A DNA stretch of 64,000 nt from assembly GCA_028688905.1 (NCBI GenBank), contig JAQTXH010000008.1, positions 33,156 to 97,155 of the forward strand, written 5' to 3'. The translations under genes and the position numbers were made by a program. Positions within the stretch are counted from its first letter, which is position 1. Each line of letters begins with the position of its first letter. The notes beneath the pieces were generated by a model. The model worked only from the letters and a program-made list of their open reading frames with translations, ran no database searches and was not told where the DNA came from. This document shows, piece by piece, positions 18,135 through 26,297 of this stretch. The DNA comes from Acidiphilium sp. Its GTDB lineage: Bacteria > Pseudomonadota > Alphaproteobacteria > Acetobacterales > Acetobacteraceae.

Positions 18135-18548
18135 ATGCCGGGTATCAACCAAAACGTCATCCCTCTCGTTGGGTTGGCAGAGTGGATTGCTATTAGGCCC
18201 GGTGGTTCGCTCAAGGATGTCCTCCTCGACCTGACGCAGCCCAACCTGAGTGCCGCCACCGGTGCTCTAGCCTTGGATTTGCTGGAAGAGTTGCTTGCTG
18301 AAATGGGGGGCGAAAATATGATCACCAATCTCTCCAACGAGGCATTCGCAGATCTCGCCGCCTTTGATGCCTCAGAGGTGGCGATCATCGCTACGATTCT
18401 TGAAAATATTGCCGAGACATCCATCCGAGACGGGAGCATGATTGTCCCTTCGACCATTCAACTGTTGGCTCGATTGCTGAAAGGCTACGCATCACCCGCA
18501 GGGTTGAATCCTCACCATGAGATCGAACAATCCGAGATCATGGCGTGA
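18135..18548 (+). CDS. Unknown acidic protein
   Basis: The ATG at 18135 follows AGAGAGGG at good spacing and gives 137 residues: MPGINQNVIPLVGLAEWIAI, RPGGSLKDVLLDLTQPNLS, then a Leu/Glu-rich helical region (LLEELLAEMGG and IIATILENIAETS). It is acidic, apparently all-helical, and has no signal peptide or membrane segment. Its GC content is lower than the plasmid array. I do not recognise it. A palindromic repeat follows 17 bases after its stop. Confidence 0.6.
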   Translation: MPGINQNVIPLVGLAEWIAIRPGGSLKDVLLDLTQPNLSAATGALALDLLEELLAEMGGENMITNLSNEAFADLAAFDASEVAIIATILENIAETSIRDGSMIVPSTIQLLARLLKGYASPAGLNPHHEIEQSEIMA

Positions 18549-18564
18549 ACCTTTGCCGGGATGT

Positions 18565-18686
18565 CCGGTGCGTGCCTGTCCGGTTAACCCACACACCCGC
18601 TACAGGTAGTGGCTAATTTTCGTTGCGACCGGTAAAATGACGCAGATTTAGTAGCTGCCTGGGTTAACCGGATAGGCACGGGCCGG
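18565..18686. repeat. 122-base palindromic element with 27-base imperfect terminal repeats
   Basis: The left arm at 18565-18591 (core GTGCCTGTCCGGTTAACCCA) and the right arm at 18660-18686 (core TGGGTTAACCGGATAGGCAC) match at 24 of 27 positions and enclose 68 bases with no gene. A third copy of the right end (TTTAACCGGATAGGCATG) lies alone at 14325-14342. The arrangement looks like a MITE or the ends of a small unknown element. Confidence 0.65.
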
Positions 18687-18780
18687 TGAAATGGACAGGT
18701 CCTAGATATTAACCTGGCAATTCTGAAGCCCGCGTCTCGGGCGCGCAGACAAGCGTCGAACCGGGCTTCGAACGCAACTG

Positions 18781-19650
18781 TTAGCGCAGCAACTTCAGGA
18801 ATAAGGTTTTAATCGATCGGATCGGGGTGGTGATCCGCCAGGATGTGGATGTTTTCATTGCTTCCAGCTCTGCGTGCAGTTGGTCAATTTCCATGGTGAA
18901 GGCGTTGATCTGCGGCAGGCCCTGCTTCGGTCGCATCACGAGATCGTCGATACATCCATGGTGGACAATGTTGTCATGCACGAAACGATCGGGCTTATCA
19001 GCGTAGGACGCTTCATCCCCGGTCACTTCGAAATTTTCAAAAATCATTTTTGCGAACTGGACCGGGCTTTGCTCTTGCTCAACAAGTGTCCAGGAATTGA
19101 ATTCCATCACGAGTAGAGGCCGCATTTCCCGCAAGGTCCTTGCCGCTCCCCGTAGGACTTTGGGTTCGTAACCCTCGACATCGATTTTCAGAAGGTCTAC
19201 TTTTCGGGTTCCCAAACTTTGGCGACAGAAATCGTCCAGGGTAATCACTGGCACTTTTACGCCGGAAGATTTCTCGAGAATGGCGGACCAGGGACCGTTA
19301 TCGGTGATCGTGACGGTCGAGCGCGCATCTCCGATCGCGGATGCAATGACGTGACAATTTTCAATCCGGTTGGATGCGATGTTCTGCCGAAGGTGAGCAA
19401 GGTTCGTGGGTACGGGCTCAAAGGCGAAGATCGTCGCCTCGGGAAACAGAGCGGCAATCGCGAGTGCGGTTGCCCCGATATTCGCCCCCACATCGAGGTA
19501 GGTAAAATTCCTAGGGAGTGTTTTCGCCGCTTCAAGCAATTTGTGGTTCTGCCAGTCGGTATGTTTCAATCCGTCGAGGTAGACCGCGTGGCCTCCAGTC
19601 AGCGAGAGGACCGGGCCACCGACATCGATTTTGATTGTGTTCTGGGTCAA
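18781..19650 (-). CDS. FkbM-family methyltransferase
   Basis: A 289-residue SAM-dependent methyltransferase. The SAM-binding motif is FTYLDVGANIGATALAIAAL, followed by ATIFAFEPVPTNLAHLRQNI, and the FkbM signature is DLLKIDVEGYEPKVLRGAAR. The C-terminal 40 residues (AELEAMKTSTSWRITTPIRS) form the helix tail often attached to glycosyltransferases and FkbM enzymes of surface-polysaccharide clusters. It probably O-methylates a sugar. The start MTQNTIKIDV has no clear alternative. With the glycosyltransferase pseudogene nearby it may be what is left of a polysaccharide cluster. Confidence 0.88.
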   Translation of the reverse strand: MTQNTIKIDVGGPVLSLTGGHAVYLDGLKHTDWQNHKLLEAAKTLPRNFTYLDVGANIGATALAIAALFPEATIFAFEPVPTNLAHLRQNIASNRIENCHVIASAIGDARSTVTITDNGPWSAILEKSSGVKVPVITLDDFCRQSLGTRKVDLLKIDVEGYEPKVLRGAARTLREMRPLLVMEFNSWTLVEQEQSPVQFAKMIFENFEVTGDEASYADKPDRFVHDNIVHHGCIDDLVMRPKQGLPQINAFTMEIDQLHAELEAMKTSTSWRITTPIRSIKTLFLKLLR

Positions 19651-19833
19651 CGCTCAATCTCATTGGTTATGGAGTGGGCCGGAGCTGGTCATTCAGGCAG
19701 ATCACCATGCGGAAAGTCGACCGATGACGCCCCGCTCAGAGCTTCCTGCTTCGATCCTTGAAGACCAAACCGCCCCCAACACCGATAATGGAGACGATAC
19801 CTGATCTCAGGCTTGATCATAAAGTTCTGTGGT

Positions 19834-20088
19834 TCACTCCCCTACCAAATGCAACACGATCTCGCGGCGGTGCGGTCGGTGCCGATGTTCGAACAGATAG
19901 AACCCCTGCCATGTCCCGAACACTGGCCGTCCGGCTGCCACCGGAATGCTGATCTGGGTCTCGGTCAGCATCGTGCGCAGATGCGCCAGCATATCGTAGG
20001 GTCATGCGCAAAGCGACCGGTCGCCTCGGGTACGAGCGCCTCAAAAAACCGGAGAATATCCGCCCGTACGGTCGGATCATGGGAGCCG
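19834..20088 (-). pseudogene. YjbQ (UPF0047) family fragment, frameshifted
   Basis: Minus-strand translation gives DPTVRADILRFFEALVPEAT and GRFAHDP. A one-base shift near 20008 follows, then YDMLAHLRTMLTETQISIPV, GRPVFGTWQGFYLFEHRHRP and HRREIVLHLVGE with a TGA at 19834-19836. This matches the C-terminal two thirds of YjbQ proteins (secondary thiamine-phosphate synthase-type fold). The N-terminus is replaced by unrelated sequence. It is a non-functional fragment. Confidence 0.7.
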
Positions 20089-20521
20089 TGGCCGACCGAT
20101 CTGACGGCAGAACGGTTCGACGAGACGCTGCGCGGCCTGCTCCGTGTCCGGCGGGAAAGTGTTACGAAGGCCATTCAATGTGGTTATGGCCGCGCCGTAG
20201 CGGTGGAGTGAGGTAATGAACAATTATTTCCGAAATTTTGTGGCGGTCGTGATGCTTGGTCGCGCGTTCGGCTACATTTTTGCTCCGCAGATTGGCAAGT
20301 TGAAACACGTCTTGTTGGCCTGGAAAGCGAGACGGCCTTGCAGAATGCGCGGCGGATTGCGCTGGTAGACCGATTTCGCGAGTCGAATTTCAGGCCAGGC
20401 ACCGTGTTGCAGTTCTAGCACCAGAACTGCACGCCGAATCGACGACGGGCACCGCTGCGATCAGCGGAAACGCCGTCAGGCGACAGCACAACCAACGGAC
20501 AAGATGATTTCGTGTCGCATG
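20089..20521. other. No supported gene; possible gene tail
   Basis: A 50-codon + frame starts at 20216 (MNNYFRNFVAVVMLGRAFGY). Another + frame ends LESETALQNARRIALVDRFR then ESNFRPGTVLQF just before 20420 and reads like the tail of a real protein. Neither has a family or a good start. This is the junction between the debris region and the ordered plasmid array. Confidence 0.25.
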
Positions 20522-20655
20522 CGGGATGACCGCCGCAAGGGGTTGTCGCTGCGCTCCCGCGCCGCGGGCGCAAGCGCCCTCGCGCGCCCTTGCCCCGGTC
20601 ATCCCGACGCGGCCGGGGAGGGGGGTCTTCAAAGAGAAGACTGAAGGAGACCCAC
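20522..20655 (+). promoter_or_regulatory. Structured leader 1
   Basis: Outer stem CGGGATGACCG (20522-20532) with CGGTCATCCCG (20596-20606). Inside it lies GCAAGGG (20535-20541) with CCCTTGC (20587-20593), plus GC-rich inner hairpins. It ends with GTCTTC, loop AAAGA and GAAGAC (20625-20641), then the ribosome site AAGGAGA and the ATG of the next gene. First of a family of such leaders in the window. Confidence 0.7.
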
Positions 20656-20811
20656 ATGAAACGAGTCCACACCCTGGACGTGCGGCATTTCGCGGCCGCG
20701 ATCCAGTTCCTCACCCTCGCCATCCTGCTCTACGTCGTTCTCGCCGCACCGGGGATCGCCGTGCTGCATGCGCCGGTCATGCCCATCCACCATGACAGGG
20801 TCACGCGATGA
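20656..20811 (+). CDS. Small membrane protein, 51 residues
   Basis: MKRVHTLDVRHFAAAIQFLT, then LAILLYVVLAAPGIAVLHAP and a short polar tail. One predicted membrane helix spans about residues 13-35. The ATG follows AAGGAGACCCAC and directly follows leader 1. The stop overlaps the next start (ATGA). Its layout (leader, 51-residue membrane peptide, overlapping larger gene) is repeated at 22201, so the two may be analogous units. Function unknown. Confidence 0.6.
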   Translation: MKRVHTLDVRHFAAAIQFLTLAILLYVVLAAPGIAVLHAPVMPIHHDRVTR

Positions 20812-21215
20812 CCCTCTACGAAACGCCGGCTACGCGTCGGATGGAGCCGGACGCCAGACCGGGTGCCCATGACATCTTCCTCGATGAAGATCAGGGTTTC
20901 GGCCTTTACTGGGTCGCGGCATTTCTGGTCGACCTGAGCTATGGCGGGTCCGAAGAAGGGGGCTGGTGGTATCAAGCCGGCATCTTGGCAATCGATCCCT
21001 GGGTCTACGAAACGCTCGGTGCTGGACCCGCCGGGTTCTGCTCCCCTGATGCGGCCGTTTCACGCGCGCGGTTGATGCGGACGAAACTACCCGCAGTGAA
21101 CCAGGGCCGCCCCGAGATCTCGCAGACCAACTCGGTCGGCCAATACGAAATCCGGGTGATGCGCGCGCAGATCATGCCGACGCATTTCCCAAAAACCCGC
21201 CCCCACTACGAATAA
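20808..21215 (+). CDS. Unknown plasmid protein
   Basis: A 135-residue soluble protein: MTLYETPATRRMEPDARPGA, HDIFLDEDQGFGLYWVAAFL, then GGWWYQAGILAIDPWVYETL. Start overlaps the preceding small membrane gene by 4 bases, so they are co-translated. The Trp/Tyr-rich centre suggests a compact folded domain. I do not recognise a family. A strong terminator follows 36 bases after the stop. Confidence 0.65.
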   Translation: MTLYETPATRRMEPDARPGAHDIFLDEDQGFGLYWVAAFLVDLSYGGSEEGGWWYQAGILAIDPWVYETLGAGPAGFCSPDAAVSRARLMRTKLPAVNQGRPEISQTNSVGQYEIRVMRAQIMPTHFPKTRPHYE

Positions 21216-21251
21216 CCCAAGCGTTCCCAACCGAACGCCCCCCCTCCGGAA

Positions 21252-21290
21252 TGCCAAGGCCCGCCCTCACCGGCGGGCTTTGGCGTTTCC
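21252..21290 (+). terminator. Intrinsic terminator
   Basis: GCCAAGGCCCGCC and GGCGGGCTTTGGC form a 13-pair stem (one wobble) with a short loop, followed by GTTTCC. It ends the 20656-21215 unit. Confidence 0.75.
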
Positions 21291-21327
21291 GGGGATTTCA
21301 TCATTTCTTCCAGAAAGGAGTCTCGTC

Positions 21328-21993
21328 ATGGGATGGTATTATCAGCCGATCGGCGGTCGCAGCACTGCCGACAAGGATAGGTTTCTGCGCGGCGAGATCG
21401 AGCAGATCGCCGACAAACCGGCCAAGGCCGGGATTAAGGTGATCAAATCCGCCTTTGTCGGGTCCACATGGTACGCTGCCGTCCAGATCAGCATTCCCGA
21501 TCAGACACCGTACACGGTGGCCTACGTGTACCTGACGCAGATGGGCCGCGATAGCGATTTCGGTTACAAGCCGATGGACGAATCGGTCGGTCCCTGCGAG
21601 GTCGATTGTCCGGTCGGCATCATGAAACTCTTGACCCCGATCGAACAACTCCCCGGCGTAGGGTATGCGGCGGACTGGCGGGCGCGGGTCGAGGCCGCCC
21701 GCGAGCAGAAAGCCACGCTTCGCCAGCACCGGACGCGCATCGCCAGCGGCACCCGCATCCACTTCGCAACCCCACTCCGGTTTACCGATGGGGCCAGCTA
21801 CGAAAGGTTCGTAGCCGAATCGCTGCAATGGCGAGGACGGACGATCCTGGTCTTCGTACCCATCGATTCGGAGGGTCGCTGGATCGGGGGGCGGTGTCGG
21901 ATCAACCGGCGCGTGCTTGCGACCGCTGAGATCGAGACTGCCGAGCACGCAACGCCGGCGACGCCGACGAGCTTAGAGAAGACTGCCGCTTGA
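21328..21993 (+). CDS. Unknown plasmid protein (MGWYY type)
   Basis: The ATG at 21328 follows AGAAAGGAG and starts MGWYYQPIGGRSTADKDRFL. The 221-residue protein continues with AFVGSTWYAAVQI, YTVAYVYLTQMGRDSDFGYK, CEVDCPVGIMKLLTPIEQLP and a basic C-terminal half that ends in an acidic/Thr-rich tail. The pattern is of a conserved plasmid orphan family found widely in alphaproteobacterial plasmids; its activity is not known to me. No membrane or signal sequence. A longer in-frame start at 21280 lies inside the terminator hairpin and is rejected. Confidence 0.7.
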   Translation: MGWYYQPIGGRSTADKDRFLRGEIEQIADKPAKAGIKVIKSAFVGSTWYAAVQISIPDQTPYTVAYVYLTQMGRDSDFGYKPMDESVGPCEVDCPVGIMKLLTPIEQLPGVGYAADWRARVEAAREQKATLRQHRTRIASGTRIHFATPLRFTDGASYERFVAESLQWRGRTILVFVPIDSEGRWIGGRCRINRRVLATAEIETAEHATPATPTSLEKTAA

Positions 21994-22031
21994 ACCGATC
22001 GTTGCAAGCCGGGCTGCCACGGACGGTCCGT

Positions 22032-22200
22032 GCGGCGCAAGGTGTGGGTCCTCGCCATGCTCGCCTGCCCCAGCGGGCAGGCTGCGCGTGGCTTTGGTCC
22101 CGCGCTGCGGGCGCTTCGCGCCCTTGCGCGACCTTGCGCCGCCCGGCACCGCCGCGGCCGCGATCCGGACATCTTCAGAGAGAAGATGAAAGGAAAACCC
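22032..22200 (+). promoter_or_regulatory. Structured leader 2
   Basis: Outer stem GCGGCGCAAGGT (22032-22043) with ACCTTGCGCCGC (22131-22142). Inner hairpins are GCCTGCCC/GGGCAGGC (22063-22082) and GGGCGC/GCGCCC (22109-22123). Terminal hairpin CATCTTC, loop AGAGA, GAAGATG (22170-22188), then AAAGGA and a GTG start. It shares the words CTCGCCATGCTCGCC and GGCTGCGCGTGGCT with leaders 3, 4 and the one at 53431. Confidence 0.7.
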
Positions 22201-22356
22201 GTGAAACTCATCAAGACCACCCTGCGCGGCACGATCGAATTCATGATCGTGCTCGCGATCCTGCTCGGAGCCGCCATTGCGCCCGGCCTGCTCAACGCGA
22301 GCAGTTCGACCATCGTTCTTTTTCCCCATACCCACCAGACGGAGACTACGCCATGA
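22201..22356 (+). CDS. Small membrane protein, 51 residues (GTG start)
   Basis: Translation from the GTG at 22201 gives KLIKTTLRGTIEFMIVLAIL, LGAAIAPGLLNASS and a His/Thr tail. One membrane helix spans about residues 12-30. The GTG is chosen over the ATG at 22186 because AAAGGA lies 7 bases before it and the ATG sits inside the terminal hairpin. Stop overlaps the next start (ATGA). Same length and context as the protein at 20656, although the sequences differ. Confidence 0.55.
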   Translation: MKLIKTTLRGTIEFMIVLAILLGAAIAPGLLNASSSTIVLFPHTHQTETTP

Positions 22357-22910
22357 GTGAAAATCCTAACCTATCGACGCCCGATCAGCCAGCCGTTTCC
22401 GCCCATCGGGCGGTGATCAGCGATTATGCGACGGCAGATACCGAATTCCGGGAGCTGCAGGCCCCGACCTGGCCAAAACTCAAGCCGATCCTGTTCAACG
22501 CCTTGAAAGCCGCCGGAATCACCCGCGTAACCGTGAATTTCGATGGCAGCGGGGACAGCGGCCAGATCGAATCCGTCGAAGCACGTGACGGCGCCAACAA
22601 TCCGATGGAACTGCCGGCCGAAACGATCACCTATCCGTCTGCTGTCATGGAACCACGATATGAGTCCTGTTCGGCGACAGCCAGCGGTCAGCGCTTCGTC
22701 GGCTACGAAGTCCACGAAGTCGAAAAGACGGCACCCCTCCAGGACGTTATTGAAGAAATCTTCTGGGATTTCATCGGCGCAAAGCATGGCGGATGGGAGA
22801 ATAACGACGGCGGTTTTGGCGAATGTCACTTCAACGTCGATGAGGGCGTCATCCGGCTTGAGATGAACGAGCGCTACACCGAGACCAGCTACTACGAACA
22901 CGAGATGTGA
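22353..22910 (+). CDS. DUF6878-family plasmid protein
   Basis: A 185-residue acidic protein. Characteristic segments are TWPKLKPILFNALKAAGITR, VTVNFDGSGDSGQIESVEAR, VIEEIFWDFIGAKHGGWENN and DGGFGECHFNVDEGVIRLEM, ending YTETSYYEHEM. These match, from memory, the DUF6878 group of plasmid and phage proteins of unknown function. Start overlaps the upstream membrane peptide by 4 bases. Two more small plasmid genes follow closely, so this is an operon of four. Confidence 0.72.
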   Translation: MSENPNLSTPDQPAVSAHRAVISDYATADTEFRELQAPTWPKLKPILFNALKAAGITRVTVNFDGSGDSGQIESVEARDGANNPMELPAETITYPSAVMEPRYESCSATASGQRFVGYEVHEVEKTAPLQDVIEEIFWDFIGAKHGGWENNDGGFGECHFNVDEGVIRLEMNERYTETSYYEHEM

Positions 22911-22923
22911 GGGGAAAAACCAA

Positions 22924-23283
22924 ATGGCTCACCCGTATCATCATGCGGTGTCGTCCGCCCGTCATTGGGGCGGCACGCCCGAGGATTACCAGGCCGTCCA
23001 TGATTTCCTGGATTGTACCAAAGCCGCCATCGCGGATTTTCGGCACCGCGCCGGCCTCCATCACTCGAGCGGCATATTCATCACCGAGAGGGTGTTCGGT
23101 CACGTTCTGACCAACAGCGCGGGCCGGATCGTCCCGGTCCGGCTGATCGCCGAACAACACGTGAAAGAAGATCTCGGTCGCATTCCGAGTTTCGCGGATT
23201 GGGTGCGCGCGATCCGGCCGGAAGCCTGGATGGGACCGCGCAGCACGCTGGACCGCAACATTCTGGAAGGGAGCCCATCATGA
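22924..23283 (+). CDS. DUF6915-family plasmid protein
   Basis: 119 residues: MAHPYHHAVSSARHWGGTPE, DYQAVHDFLDCTKAAIADFR, HRAGLHHSSGIFITERVFGH, then RIVPVRLIAEQHVKEDLGRI and PSFADWVRAIRPEAWMG. The His-rich opening and the EQHVKEDLG block are typical of the DUF6915 group, present on many alphaproteobacterial plasmids; no activity is known. The conserved His and Glu residues could bind metal, which is speculation. Ribosome site GAGGGG precedes. Overlaps the next gene by 4 bases. Confidence 0.72.
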   Translation: MAHPYHHAVSSARHWGGTPEDYQAVHDFLDCTKAAIADFRHRAGLHHSSGIFITERVFGHVLTNSAGRIVPVRLIAEQHVKEDLGRIPSFADWVRAIRPEAWMGPRSTLDRNILEGSPS

Positions 23284-23552
23284 CCGAATACCTCGTGAAG
23301 ATCGGCTTCTGGCTCCGCGCGTACGATAGCATCACGGTCGAAGCGAACACCGACGCCGAGGCTATCGAAGCGGCAAAGATCGCGGCCAAAGGCGCGATGG
23401 AGTCAGGAAATCACCCCGAACACATCGAGATCGAGGATCGGCGCGAAGGGATCATCGCCTCCATCGACCGGATCACAAACGACGGCCAGGAACAGGTCAT
23501 CGACGACCTCGCGTTCGACGATGACCGCATCCACAAGCTGCCGGCCGCCTGA
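23280..23552 (+). CDS. Unknown small acidic plasmid protein
   Basis: 90 residues: MTEYLVKIGFWLRAYDSITV, EANTDAEAIEAAKIAAKGAM, then EIEDRREGIIASIDRI and a strongly acidic tail. The first 45 residues fit a beta-beta-alpha unit in which a strand with aromatic residues precedes a DAEAIEAAK helix, as in many small plasmid proteins. Start overlaps the DUF6915 stop (ATGA). Last gene of this operon; a strong inverted repeat follows at 23601. Confidence 0.65.
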   Translation: MTEYLVKIGFWLRAYDSITVEANTDAEAIEAAKIAAKGAMESGNHPEHIEIEDRREGIIASIDRITNDGQEQVIDDLAFDDDRIHKLPAA

Positions 23553-23600
23553 CCACCTGACCACCTGGCCGCCGGCCGTTCAACCCAAACCCAACTCAAC

Positions 23601-23633
23601 GCGCCCGCACCAGATCGGCCCTGGTGTGGGCGC
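23601..23633 (+). terminator. Terminator-like hairpin
   Basis: GCGCCCGCACCAG (23601-23613) pairs with CTGGTGTGGGCGC (23621-23633) around a 7-base loop. No T-run follows, so it may act as an mRNA end-stabiliser or a Rho-linked stop. Confidence 0.5.
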
Positions 23634-23666
23634 AGTCATCTTCAGGGCCGCATCACGGAGACCACC

Positions 23667-24323
23667 ATGGCTGATTACTACACACGCTTTTCCTGCTGGC
23701 TCGATACCGGTTCAACCGATAATGCAACCCGGGCCATGCGGCGGTTCGCGGCCTATGAGCGCCTGATGGAGCGAAACTACGACATCGCCCGCTTTGAAGT
23801 GGAAGCTGATCCGATGGAAGATTCACCGGGCGGCATCTGGATCCATGATGGCGATGGCGCGGGAGATCCCGATCACGTCATCAATTACGTCCTCACCTGC
23901 GCCAAACGCTTCAAGCTCCGGGGCCGCTGGGGGTTCAGCTGGGGCTATGACTGCTCCCGGCCGATCCTGGACGCCTTCGGCGGAGGGGCCTGCGTTCTCG
24001 ACCTCGGCACCGGCGAGATCATCGGCGATCTTCACTGCGGCGACTGGCTCGACAAAATGATCCAGGCCGGCAAGCGCTTCATGATCTATTCGCCGAATGA
24101 GGATCAGATGGCGCAGAGGGGCGGCTACTGGTCGAGCGATAACGGCTGGGTAGACTTCGATAGTGCGACGATCTTCACTTGGTCGGCGCGCAAGACCAAC
24201 GGACTACCCGCAAGCCTCGGCAACGACGCGGACTGGATCGAAATCGATGCCGATGGAAACCCGCGTGGTGAAAATCATTTGCCAGTCGATGCCGATCCGG
24301 CGAAAATGGGAACCACACCATGA
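23667..24323 (+). CDS. Unknown plasmid protein
   Basis: A 218-residue soluble protein: MADYYTRFSCWLDTGSTDNA, RRFAAYERLMERNYD, then DPDHVINYVLTCAKRFKLRG and RWGFSWGYDCSRPILDAFGG, GACVLDLGTGEIIGDLHCGD. The aromatic-rich centre and the DLGTGEIIG turn indicate a folded domain, and similar orphans occur on other plasmids. GGAGACC precedes the ATG. Overlaps the next gene by 4 bases. I know no function. Confidence 0.65.
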   Translation: MADYYTRFSCWLDTGSTDNATRAMRRFAAYERLMERNYDIARFEVEADPMEDSPGGIWIHDGDGAGDPDHVINYVLTCAKRFKLRGRWGFSWGYDCSRPILDAFGGGACVLDLGTGEIIGDLHCGDWLDKMIQAGKRFMIYSPNEDQMAQRGGYWSSDNGWVDFDSATIFTWSARKTNGLPASLGNDADWIEIDADGNPRGENHLPVDADPAKMGTTP

Positions 24324-24796
24324 AACGATCGACCGTCATCATCGGGCTTGGCCTCTGCGCCATCGTCTACCTGGTCGGACACCATATCGCCCGCCAGGCG
24401 CAAGTCCCGCCGTCCGTCACGCGCCCGAACATCGGCCAGACGGTCCAGGCCCCGAACAAAAATCCGGTCACTGGTAATCCGGCAGTCCCAGGCCCGGCCG
24501 CCCAGACGATCGACCAGACCCTGCCGAGCCACGACGCCCAGATCGCCCGGCTCGAGCAGGAATACCGTGACCACGCCGGGTTTCGTCAACTGGTCACCGA
24601 CTACAACGCCGAAACCGGACACCCCGGTCGCGGCGTGACCGCCAGCCTCGAAGCGCTGGATCAGGACGCCGTCGCCGGCGCACCGGCCTTCGCCCTGTTC
24701 CGCGCGGTCCAACCCCGCGCGGAGATCGCCCGCGCCCTCGATCACCATTGGCGCGATGAACGCGAACGGCGGGATCGGAACACGCCTGCCCCGTGA
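24320..24796 (+). CDS. Membrane-anchored or exported protein, unknown
   Basis: 158 residues with a hydrophobic N-terminus (MKRSTVIIGLGLCAIVYLVG), a Pro/Gln-rich linker of about 45 residues, then a helical domain (SHDAQIARLEQEYRDHAGFR and GVTASLEALDQDAVAG). The N-terminus would act as a signal anchor facing the periplasm. Start overlaps the upstream gene (ATGA). No family recognised. A terminator follows 70 bases after the stop. Confidence 0.6.
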   Translation: MKRSTVIIGLGLCAIVYLVGHHIARQAQVPPSVTRPNIGQTVQAPNKNPVTGNPAVPGPAAQTIDQTLPSHDAQIARLEQEYRDHAGFRQLVTDYNAETGHPGRGVTASLEALDQDAVAGAPAFALFRAVQPRAEIARALDHHWRDERERRDRNTPAP

Positions 24797-24866
24797 CCGG
24801 ATCATTATGACCGAGACATTCCGGTCCTGATCCGGGACTGAGACTGATCCCGACATCCCAACCCTG

Positions 24867-24899
24867 CCAGCGCGCCCCTTGTGGGCGCGTTGGCGTTTC
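24867..24899 (+). terminator. Intrinsic terminator
   Basis: CCAGCGCGCCC and GGGCGCGTTGG form an 11-pair stem with a CTTGT loop, followed by CGTTTCT. It separates the 23667-24796 unit from the HerA-like gene. Confidence 0.65.
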
Positions 24900-24934
24900 T
24901 GGACGCCGCACCGGCGCTCCCATGGAGACAAGCC

Positions 24935-26296
24935 ATGCCCGCAAGATCGAACCCCGCGCCCGACAAGGCGCTCGAACGCCCGCGCGTCCTTCGCCGCGGC
25001 GATGATAATTTTCCGACCACCCCGGCGCTGCGCACCCTGCTGCGCGACCGTGGCATGATCGAAGAACCCGATCCGCCCCCCACGACGATCGGCTCTACCG
25101 CAGCCTCGCCATCGCCCGGCCCGAAAGCGCCGGGATTCATCCTCGGGAAGACCCAGCGCGGCACCCTCGACGTCGATCTCGCCCGACTGATCGCGTATAA
25201 ATGCCTGATCCAGGGATCGGCCGGTGCTGGCAAGTCGATGGCACTCCGCCACATCATCGAACAGGCCCATCCCCACACCGCGATCGCCCTGCTCGACCCC
25301 GAGGCGGAGTTCGCCAATCTCGCCGCGCATATCGGTGCCCCGACCATCCGGGCGGCTGAAGTTGCCGCGGACGGTCTCGCCGTCGTGGCGCTCAACGCAC
25401 GGCACCACCGGCTCTCGGTGCATCTCGATCTGAGCGATCTCTCGCCGGACGAACGGATCGTGCGTGCCTCCGCCTTCCTCAACGGCCTGCTCACGGCACC
25501 CAAGGAACACTGGCCGCACACGATGCTGGTTGCGATCGACGAAGCGCATCTGATCGCGCCGCACCTCGCGGCATCGGGACGCGACGCCGAGATCCGCCGC
25601 CTCGGAATCGCCACCCTGACCGAACTCTGCGCGCGGGGCCGCAAACGCGGGCTCGGACCGGTGATCGCGACCCAGCGCCTTGCCAAGCTGGCGAGTTCCG
25701 TGGTCAGCGAGTGCCACAATCATCTGCTCGGTCTGAACGTCTACGACCGGGACGTCGCCCGCGCAGGCGATCTGCTGGGGTTCCCCTACCAGAAGGCCTG
25801 CCAACTGCGCACCCTGCCGGCAGGACGGTTCTTCGCGATCGGGCCGGCCTTCGCGCGCGAGGCCGTCGCGGTCGACGTCACGATCGCGTCCACCCCGCAT
25901 GTCGGCGCGACACCCTCTCCGATGCCCGGCGCACGGATGAGCGATGCCGACGCGCGTGACCGGCTCGATCTCGATCGGCTCCCCGCCGCGGCTGCGGTCG
26001 ATCCTCGGCCCGACCGCAGGGGCCGAATGGTCCTCAGCCTGTTTCTGCTCAACGATCTCGCTTCGGTCGCGGGAACGATCATCCAGACCCTGAAGCGGAT
26101 CTCGCCGAATGCCACGACCACCACGGAGATCGCCGCCAAGCTCGCAATCGAACCGGGGATCGTCGATCAGGCAATCGACCTGCTGATCGGAGAACGGATG
26201 ATCGATGCGCTGCCACGCGGTGATTGCCGCGTCGTTCGCCTGGCTGCGACGTTACGCACCCTGATCGCCGATACGCCGATCGTCGGACTGTCCTGA
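24935..26296 (+). CDS. HerA/VirB4-like ATPase
   Basis: A 453-residue P-loop ATPase starting at the ATG at 24935 after GGAGACA. Walker A is LIQGSAGAGKSMALRHIIEQ and Walker B is TMLVAIDEAHLIAP. The RGRKRGLGPVIATQRLAKLA block that follows is typical of HerA/FtsK-related pumps. The C-terminal 80 residues form a small helix-turn-helix-like domain (TTTEIAAKLAIEPGIVDQAI). Such proteins translocate DNA or remodel complexes in DNA entry, repair or defence. It is followed two bases later by the seven-repeat Myb-like protein, so they form an operon. Substrate and partner are inference. Confidence 0.85.
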   Translation: MPARSNPAPDKALERPRVLRRGDDNFPTTPALRTLLRDRGMIEEPDPPPTTIGSTAASPSPGPKAPGFILGKTQRGTLDVDLARLIAYKCLIQGSAGAGKSMALRHIIEQAHPHTAIALLDPEAEFANLAAHIGAPTIRAAEVAADGLAVVALNARHHRLSVHLDLSDLSPDERIVRASAFLNGLLTAPKEHWPHTMLVAIDEAHLIAPHLAASGRDAEIRRLGIATLTELCARGRKRGLGPVIATQRLAKLASSVVSECHNHLLGLNVYDRDVARAGDLLGFPYQKACQLRTLPAGRFFAIGPAFAREAVAVDVTIASTPHVGATPSPMPGARMSDADARDRLDLDRLPAAAAVDPRPDRRGRMVLSLFLLNDLASVAGTIIQTLKRISPNATTTTEIAAKLAIEPGIVDQAIDLLIGERMIDALPRGDCRVVRLAATLRTLIADTPIVGLS

Positions 26297-26297
26297 C

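Noticed and set aside
22030..22200. Frames reading through the structured leaders (for example MLACPSGQAARGF, and similar at 27657, 31348 and 53401)
   Set aside because: The reading frames are by-products of the GC-rich palindromes. They differ between copies while the pairing is kept.
24275..25900. Minus-strand frame of 541 codons
   Set aside because: Antisense shadow of the HerA-like ATPase; composition is not protein-like.
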